From Nocardioides caeni (GTDB taxonomy: Bacteria; Actinomycetota; Actinomycetes; Propionibacteriales; Nocardioidaceae): a stretch of DNA of 56,814 nt. Below the pieces are notes generated by a model. It saw only the letters and a program-made list of their open reading frames with translations, was not told where the DNA came from and did no database searches. The DNA is taken from positions 210,989 to 267,802 of the forward strand of contig NZ_STGW01000002.1 in NCBI RefSeq assembly GCF_004912195.1, given 5' to 3'. Made by a program: the position numbers and the translations under genes. Below, in pieces: positions 50,684-56,814 of the stretch (positions within the stretch are counted from its first letter, which is position 1; each line of letters starts with the position of its first letter).

Positions 50684-52177
50684 TCAGCTCAGCTTCTCGA
50701 GGACCAGCTCACGCACCCGGGCGGCGTCGGCCTGACCGCGGGTCGCCTTCATGACCGCGCCGATGATCGCGCCGATCGCACCCATGTTGCCGCCGCGGAT
50801 CTTGTCCGCGACGTCCGGCTGGGCGGCGAGCGCGTCGTCGATGGCGGCGAGCAGCGGGCCGTCGTCGGAGACGAGGGCCAGACCGCGCTTCTCGATGATC
50901 TGCTCGGGCGTGCCCTCGCCGGCGATGAGTCCGTCGAAGACCTGGCGGGCGATCTTGTCGTTGATCGTCTTGGCGTCGACCAGCGCCTGGACCTCGGCCA
51001 CCTGCTGCGGGGTCACCCCCACCTCGGCCAGCTCGACGCCCGCGTCGTTGGCGCGACGGAGCAGCTCGGCCACCCACCACTTGCGGGCCGACTGGGGAGC
51101 CGTGCCCTGGGCGACGGTCTCCTCGATCAGCCCGAGGGCGCCGGCGGCCCAGACGTCACGCATCTCCAGGTCGGAGAAGCCGTAGTCGGCCTGCAGGCGG
51201 GCCCGCTTGGCGGCCGGGTTCTCGGGCAGCGTGGCCCGCAGCTCCTCGACCCACTCACGGCTCGGCGCGACCGGCACCAGGTCCGGCTCGGGGAAGTAGC
51301 GATAGTCCTCGGCGTCGGACTTCTCGCGGCCCGACGACGTGGAGCCGTCGTTCTCGTGGAAGTGCCGGGTCTCCTGCAGGACGAAGCCGCCCGCGCCGAG
51401 GATGCCGGCGTGACGCGACATCTCGAAGCGCACCGCCCGCTCGACCGAGCGCAGCGAGTTGACGTTCTTGGTCTCCGATCGCGTGCCGAGGACGTCGGAG
51501 CCCTTGGGGGCCAGCGACAGGTTGACATCGGCCCGGATCGAGCCCTGGTCCATCCGGGCGTCCGAGACACCCAGAGCGACGATCAGGTCGCGGATCGCCG
51601 AGACATAGGCCTTCGCGACGAGCGGCGCCTTGTCACCCGTGCCGAGGATCGGCTTGGTGACGATCTCGATGAGGGGGATGCCGGCGCGGTTGTAGTCGAC
51701 CAGCGAGTAGTCGGCACCGTGGATCCGGCCGTCGGAGCCACCGACATGGCTGGACTTGCCCGTGTCCTCCTCCATGTGGGCCCGCTCGATCTCGATCCGG
51801 AAGGTCTCGCCCTCCACCTCGACGTCGAGATAGCCCTCGAAGGCGATCGGCTCGTCGTACTGCGAGGTCTGGAAGTTCTTCGGCATGTCCGGATAGAAGT
51901 AGTTCTTCCGGGCGAAGCGGCACCACTCGGCGATCTCGCAGTTGAGCGCCAGGCCGATCCGGATCGCCGACTCGACGGCCTTGCCGTTGACGACCGGCAT
52001 CGCACCCGGCAGTCCCAGGCAGGTCGGGCACACCTGCGTGTTGGGCTCGCCGCCGAAGGTGGCGGGGCAGCCACAGAACATCTTGGTGTTGGTGTTGAGC
52101 TCGACGTGGATCTCCAGCCCCAGGGCCGGGTCGAACTTCTCGATCACCTCGTCGAACGGAACGAGTACGTCGGTCAT
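50684..52177 (-). CDS. gatB: Asp-tRNA(Asn)/Glu-tRNA(Gln) amidotransferase subunit B
   Basis: 497 aa, ATG overlapping the gatA stop (ATGA); the longer frame upstream is antisense-like. The catalytic kinase-like domain activates the misacylated tRNA with [39 protein letters not shown] with its zinc-binding Cys, and [19 protein letters not shown] are conserved blocks. The C-terminal helical YqeY-like domain binds tRNA. Together with GatA and GatC it makes Gln-tRNA and possibly Asn-tRNA by the indirect route. Confidence 0.97.
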   Translation of the reverse strand: MTDVLVPFDEVIEKFDPALGLEIHVELNTNTKMFCGCPATFGGEPNTQVCPTCLGLPGAMPVVNGKAVESAIRIGLALNCEIAEWCRFARKNYFYPDMPKNFQTSQYDEPIAFEGYLDVEVEGETFRIEIERAHMEEDTGKSSHVGGSDGRIHGADYSLVDYNRAGIPLIEIVTKPILGTGDKAPLVAKAYVSAIRDLIVALGVSDARMDQGSIRADVNLSLAPKGSDVLGTRSETKNVNSLRSVERAVRFEMSRHAGILGAGGFVLQETRHFHENDGSTSSGREKSDAEDYRYFPEPDLVPVAPSREWVEELRATLPENPAAKRARLQADYGFSDLEMRDVWAAGALGLIEETVAQGTAPQSARKWWVAELLRRANDAGVELAEVGVTPQQVAEVQALVDAKTINDKIARQVFDGLIAGEGTPEQIIEKRGLALVSDDGPLLAAIDDALAAQPDVADKIRGGNMGAIGAIIGAVMKATRGQADAARVRELVLEKLS

Positions 52178-53709
52178 CGCGCCACCTCCAGGGTCGGAGC
52201 CTTCGCAAGGATCGGACCACCCCAGCGGGAGGTCAGCGCCGCCTCGACGGCCGCACCGACCCGGTAGAGCCGGTCGTCGGCGAGCGCCGGGGCGAGCACC
52301 TGGAAGCCGACCGGGAGGCCGTCCTCCTCGGCGAGACCGGCGGGCACCGAGATGCCGGGGACTCCGGCGAGGTTGGCCGGGATGGTGGCCAGGTCCTGCA
52401 GGTACATCGCCAGCGGGTCGTCGAGCTTCTCCCCCAGCGGGAACGCCGTGGTCGGCGCGGTCGGCGAGACCAGGACGTCGACCTGCTCGAACGCTGCCGC
52501 GAAGTCGCGGGAGATGAGCGTGCGCACCTTCTGGGCCTGGCCGTAATAGGCGTCGTAGTAGCCGCTGGACAGGGCATAGGTGCCGATCATGATCCGGCGC
52601 TTGACCTCGTCGCCGAAGCCGGCGTCGCGGGTAGCCTTCATGACGGCCTCGGCTGACGGGTCGCCCTCGGGCACGACGCGTAGGCCGTAGCGCATGGCGT
52701 CGAACTTGGCGAGGTTGGAGGAGCACTCCGCCGGCAGGATCAGGTAGTAGGTCGCCATCGCGTGCACGAAGGTCGGGCAGGAGATCTCGGTGACCTCCGC
52801 GCCCAGCTCCTTCAGCAGGTCGACGGTCTCGGCGAAGCGGGCCATCACGCCGGGCTGCCAGCCGTCGCCGGCCAGCTCCTTGATGACGCCGACCTTCAGG
52901 CCCTTGAGGTCACCGGTCGCTCCGGCGCGGGCCGCCTCGACGTAGGCGCCCACCGGCACGTCGACCGAGGTGGAGTCGAGCGGGTCGTGCCCGCCGATGA
53001 GCTCGTGCAGGAGCGCGGAGTCGAGGACGGTCCGGGTGACCGGACCGACCTGGTCGAGACTGTTGGCGAGGGCGACGAGGCCATAGCGGGAGACCCCGCC
53101 GTAGGTCGGCTTGACGCCGACCGTGCCGGTGACCGCGCCGGGCTGGCGGATCGAGCCGCCGGTGTCGGTGCCGAGTGCCAGCGGCGCCTCGAAGGCCGCC
53201 ACGGCCGCGGCCGAGCCGCCGCCGGAGCCGCCGGGGATCCGGGTCTGGTCCCACGGGTTGCGGGTCGGGCCGTAGGCCGAGTGCTCCGTCGAGGAGCCCA
53301 TCGCGAACTCGTCCATGTTGGTCTTGCCCAGGATGGGCAGACCGGCGTCCTTGATGCGGCGCACCACGGTGGCGTCGTACGGCGGCACCCAGCCCTCGAG
53401 GATCTTCGAGCCGCACGTCGTGGGCAGCCCCTGCGTCGCCAGCACGTCCTTGACCGCGATCGGCACGCCGTCGAGCAGGTGCCGAGTCTCGCCGGCCGCG
53501 CGGCGGGCGTCGGACTCGGCCGCCTGCGCAAGGGCACCCTCGGGGTCCACGTGCAGGAAGGCGTGCACGCCCGCGTCGGCGTCGCCGTCCACGGCGGCGA
53601 TCCGGTCGAGGTGGACCTGGGTCAGCTCGACCGAGGTGGTCTCTCCCGCGGCCAGCGCATCGGCCAACTCGGCGGCGGTCCTCGTGATCAGCTCGTTGGG
53701 CACGCTCAC
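52174..53709 (-). CDS. gatA: Asp-tRNA(Asn)/Glu-tRNA(Gln) amidotransferase subunit A
   Basis: 511 aa, GTG overlapping the gatC stop (GTGA). It belongs to the amidase-signature family: the catalytic Lys is in [12 protein letters not shown], the cis-Ser and nucleophile Ser in [12 protein letters not shown] and [10 protein letters not shown]. It releases ammonia from glutamine and passes it to the GatB active site. Length and gene order gatC-gatA-gatB are normal. Confidence 0.97.
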   Translation of the reverse strand: MSVPNELITRTAAELADALAAGETTSVELTQVHLDRIAAVDGDADAGVHAFLHVDPEGALAQAAESDARRAAGETRHLLDGVPIAVKDVLATQGLPTTCGSKILEGWVPPYDATVVRRIKDAGLPILGKTNMDEFAMGSSTEHSAYGPTRNPWDQTRIPGGSGGGSAAAVAAFEAPLALGTDTGGSIRQPGAVTGTVGVKPTYGGVSRYGLVALANSLDQVGPVTRTVLDSALLHELIGGHDPLDSTSVDVPVGAYVEAARAGATGDLKGLKVGVIKELAGDGWQPGVMARFAETVDLLKELGAEVTEISCPTFVHAMATYYLILPAECSSNLAKFDAMRYGLRVVPEGDPSAEAVMKATRDAGFGDEVKRRIMIGTYALSSGYYDAYYGQAQKVRTLISRDFAAAFEQVDVLVSPTAPTTAFPLGEKLDDPLAMYLQDLATIPANLAGVPGISVPAGLAEEDGLPVGFQVLAPALADDRLYRVGAAVEAALTSRWGGPILAKAPTLEVAR

Positions 53710-54005
53710 TGCTCCTCCCCCAGGATCCGCGGCACGCGGAAGCGCTGCTCCTCCGCCGCGGGGGCTCCCGCCAGCGCCTGCTCGGCGCTCAGCCCGGGCA
53801 CCACGACGTCCTCGCGGAAGACGTTGGTGAGCGGGAACGGGTGTGAGGTAGGCGGGACGTCGTCACCGGCCACGCCGCTGATGGAGGCGACCGCCTCGAG
53901 GATCACGTTGAGCTGGGGTGCGAGGTGGTCCAGCTCCGTGTCGTCGAGGTCGATCCGGGCGAGATCGGCCAGATGGGCCACCTCGTCGCGGGAGATCTCA
54001 GGCAT
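53706..54005 (-). CDS. gatC: Asp-tRNA(Asn)/Glu-tRNA(Gln) amidotransferase subunit C
   Basis: 99 aa, ATG at 54005. The short helical N-terminus ([34 protein letters not shown]) and the C-terminal RVPRI tail are the standard GatC pattern. It wraps around GatA and stabilises the complex. It is the first gene of gatCAB and is divergent from the secreted-protein gene at 54123. Confidence 0.95.
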   Translation of the reverse strand: MPEISRDEVAHLADLARIDLDDTELDHLAPQLNVILEAVASISGVAGDDVPPTSHPFPLTNVFREDVVVPGLSAEQALAGAPAAEEQRFRVPRILGEEQ

Positions 54006-54122
54006 GGCCCTATCGTCTCAGGTCCGATCGTCGCGCGCCCGTGGGGGATGCCCGCACGATCGTCGCCGTCGTCAAGGGAGCCGACGGCCGCCCTTTCAGC
54101 ACATCCCGGGAAAGAAGATCGA

Positions 54123-54827
54123 ATGACTGCCATCTCCATGCGCCGGCGGCTCGCCACCGGCATCGCCAGCGCCTTCGTGGCCGCCACCGCGCTCGTCGCG
54201 ACCAGCGCCGGCACCGCCCACGCCGGCGTGACGGCGTGCGCCACGTCCGTGACGCTCAAGGCGTCGTACAAGACCAACGAGTTCAGGGGCTACAACTCGC
54301 TGACGGCCGACACCACGTCCTCCGGCGCCGGCTGCACCGACCCCTACGTCGGGAACACCGTCATCCAGCGATGGACCGGCAGCGCGTGGGTCAACGTCGC
54401 CATGAACAGCTCGGGCGGGTCCTACGCCTACTACTACGGCGCCGACAAGTTCAACGCGACCACGACCTACCGCGCCGTCTACGGCGGTGGCGCCAACAGC
54501 TCCTACAGCTGGTCGGGGTCGGCCTCGGCGAGCCTCCGGGTCAACGTCATCCGCAAGGTCGCCGTCGCCGACCGCAGCACCCGTCGCGCCAGCGCGGCCC
54601 TGTTCACGATCAAGCCTGCCGCGAGCATCAAGGGCAAGCGCGCGCTGTTCCAGGTCCGCAAGGGCGGCGCATGGCGCACCTACAAGCGCGTCACGGTGCC
54701 GAGCACGGGCCGTTTCGTGACCACGTTCGCGAACTCCCGGACCGGCATCAAGTACCGCATGATCCTGCCGGCCGGCAGCGGCTTCGCGAAGTCGGTCCAC
54801 GGACCGTTCACCGCGACGCGTCGCTGA
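54123..54827 (+). CDS. Small secreted protein
   Basis: 234 aa, ATG at 54123 with GAAAGAAG upstream. It has an Ala-rich signal peptide (RRRLATGIASAFVAATALVATSAGTAHA). The mature protein is rich in Ser, Thr, Tyr and aromatic residues and appears to be two beta-sandwich domains: a first with three Cys (VTACATSVTLKASYKT ... GAGCTDPYVGNTV) and a second basic one (KGKRALFQVRKGGAWRTYKRVTVPSTGRFVTTF) that resembles the Ig-like repeats of actinobacterial exported proteins. No catalytic motif is recognised. It is followed by a strong terminator. Confidence 0.85.
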   Translation: MTAISMRRRLATGIASAFVAATALVATSAGTAHAGVTACATSVTLKASYKTNEFRGYNSLTADTTSSGAGCTDPYVGNTVIQRWTGSAWVNVAMNSSGGSYAYYYGADKFNATTTYRAVYGGGANSSYSWSGSASASLRVNVIRKVAVADRSTRRASAALFTIKPAASIKGKRALFQVRKGGAWRTYKRVTVPSTGRFVTTFANSRTGIKYRMILPAGSGFAKSVHGPFTATRR

Positions 54828-54846
54828 CGACGCAAGCGTTCGTCGT

Positions 54847-54890
54847 CCGAGGGGTCGGGCCTGGCAGCGATGCCGGGCCCGGCCCCTCGG
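54847..54890 (+). terminator. 19-bp hairpin terminator
   Basis: Arms 54847-54865 and 54872-54890 pair over 19 positions with two G-U pairs and a six-base loop, 20 bp after the stop of the secreted-protein gene. Confidence 0.75.
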
Positions 54891-54915
54891 TCGTCCCACG
54901 CCGCGGTCCACGACC

Positions 54916-54921
54916 TAGACT
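54916..54921 (+). promoter_or_regulatory. Candidate -10 box of the 54928 gene
   Basis: TAGACT ends six bases before the GTG start. This spacing is typical of leaderless transcription in actinobacteria, and no Shine-Dalgarno sequence is present, which supports a leaderless message. Confidence 0.5.
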
Positions 54922-54927
54922 CCGGCC

Positions 54928-55389
54928 GTGCCCTTCCCCGTCCCCGCTCCGCCGCGCGTGCCGCAGCGGGTCCTGGTCGCTGCCGCGCCCGGCCCGGCAC
55001 TGAACGAGGCCGTCGAGCGACTCGCCGGGATGCTCGACCTGCCGCTCGTGCTCGCCCAGGATCTCGGCGCCCGCGACGCGGCCCGGCTCGCTGCGTTCGA
55101 TGGCTGGGTGGCCACGATCGAGGACGCGGTTGCGGGCCTCTACCTCCTGCCTCGTGCCGACCTGCTGCTGCAGGTCCAGGTGGAGGTTGCCGGCACCCTG
55201 CGCGGCTTCGTCCGCCGGACCGTACGACGGATGCGCTCCGACACCGCGCCCGAGATCGACCTGTCGTGGATCGACACCGTGGCCACCAGCCACCCCGAGC
55301 TCCCACTGGTCCGACTGACCGGACCCGAGGAGATCGCCGCCTGGCTGGACGGGATCGAGGGATTGTCGCGGGGTTCTGCCAGCAGCTGA
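54928..55389 (+). CDS. Degenerate P-loop kinase-like protein
   Basis: 153 aa from a GTG at 54928. The overall plan resembles the adenylate-kinase-like/topology-modulation P-loop proteins of actinobacteria: first strand QRVLVAA, a helix, DLPLVLAQDL, the strand DGWVATIE, PRADLLLQVQVEVAGTLRGFVRRTVRRM, and the C-terminal LPLVRLTGPEEIAAWLDGI. Where the family has GxxGSGKS/T, this protein reads AAPGPALNEAVE, with no lysine, so ATP binding is probably lost. It may be a regulatory or decayed paralogue. The function is unknown. Confidence 0.65.
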   Translation: MPFPVPAPPRVPQRVLVAAAPGPALNEAVERLAGMLDLPLVLAQDLGARDAARLAAFDGWVATIEDAVAGLYLLPRADLLLQVQVEVAGTLRGFVRRTVRRMRSDTAPEIDLSWIDTVATSHPELPLVRLTGPEEIAAWLDGIEGLSRGSASS

Positions 55390-55393
55390 TGCC

Positions 55394-56814
<1,421 letters not shown>

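Overview
This is a contiguous, high-GC, gene-dense stretch of an actinobacterial chromosome. The PknG-GlnH-GlnX signalling genes, GTG starts, ATGA/GTGA stop-start overlaps, TANNNT boxes just upstream of starts, GatCAB and the ilvBNC order fit Propionibacteriales, most likely Nocardioidaceae (Nocardioides-like). The family call rests on gene content only. I saw no rRNA, tRNA, CRISPR array, prophage or intact insertion sequence.

1-11.6 kb (minus strand): one tightly coupled signalling operon, telA - 169-aa protein - CbxX-type AAA+ ATPase - glnX - glnH - 377-aa unknown - pknG - PP2C phosphatase - VWA protein, the last cut by the window edge. Seven of the eight junctions overlap. GlnH/GlnX/PknG is the known actinobacterial amino-acid-sensing module; here it also carries a matching phosphatase and TelA/AAA+/VWA partners. 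11.7-13.9 kb: divergent yczE-like membrane protein and MocR regulator. 13.9-14.3 kb: a non-coding island of nested inverted and tandem repeats. 14.3-19.6 kb: serA, a MaoC-type hydratase, a FrnE/DsbA oxidoreductase, an ABC-2 exporter pair and a small EamA protein. 19.6-23.1 kb: an accessory patch with an XRE regulator, a Cys/His-rich DUF6907-like protein, four small lipoproteins, a proline-rich membrane protein and a truncated VapC toxin, plus repeated operator-like and leader-like sequences.

23.2-33.2 kb: branched-chain amino acid synthesis. ilvB-ilvN-ilvC sits behind a classical attenuator with a Leu-Leu-Val leader peptide. Two ilvD genes of different iron-sulfur types follow in tandem, and the second continues into PNPOx-like, GNAT and VOC genes. 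An SGNH hydrolase lies between the two blocks. 33.2-43.5 kb: SRPBCC protein, BNR-repeat protein, a large LAL/LuxR regulator with candidate binding repeats, a secreted repeat protein, an EamA transporter, an alpha/beta hydrolase and a PQQ-type sugar dehydrogenase lipoprotein.

43.5-49.8 kb (minus strand) is the most interesting part. A cobalamin riboswitch with an apparent Shine-Dalgarno-sequestering hairpin precedes a secreted alpha/alpha-toroid protein, a membrane-anchored transcobalamin-C-terminal-like (DUF4430-like) protein, and a dedicated ECF transporter (EcfT, fused double ATPase, S component). The two extracytoplasmic proteins resemble the two domains of animal intrinsic factor/transcobalamin split onto separate chains, which suggests a vitamin B12 capture-and-import system. 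49.8-56.8 kb: an acidic lipoprotein, gatCAB, a secreted protein, a degenerate P-loop-kinase-like protein and a membrane-anchored FG-GAP repeat protein with a slippage-prone proline-rich N-terminus, cut by the window end.
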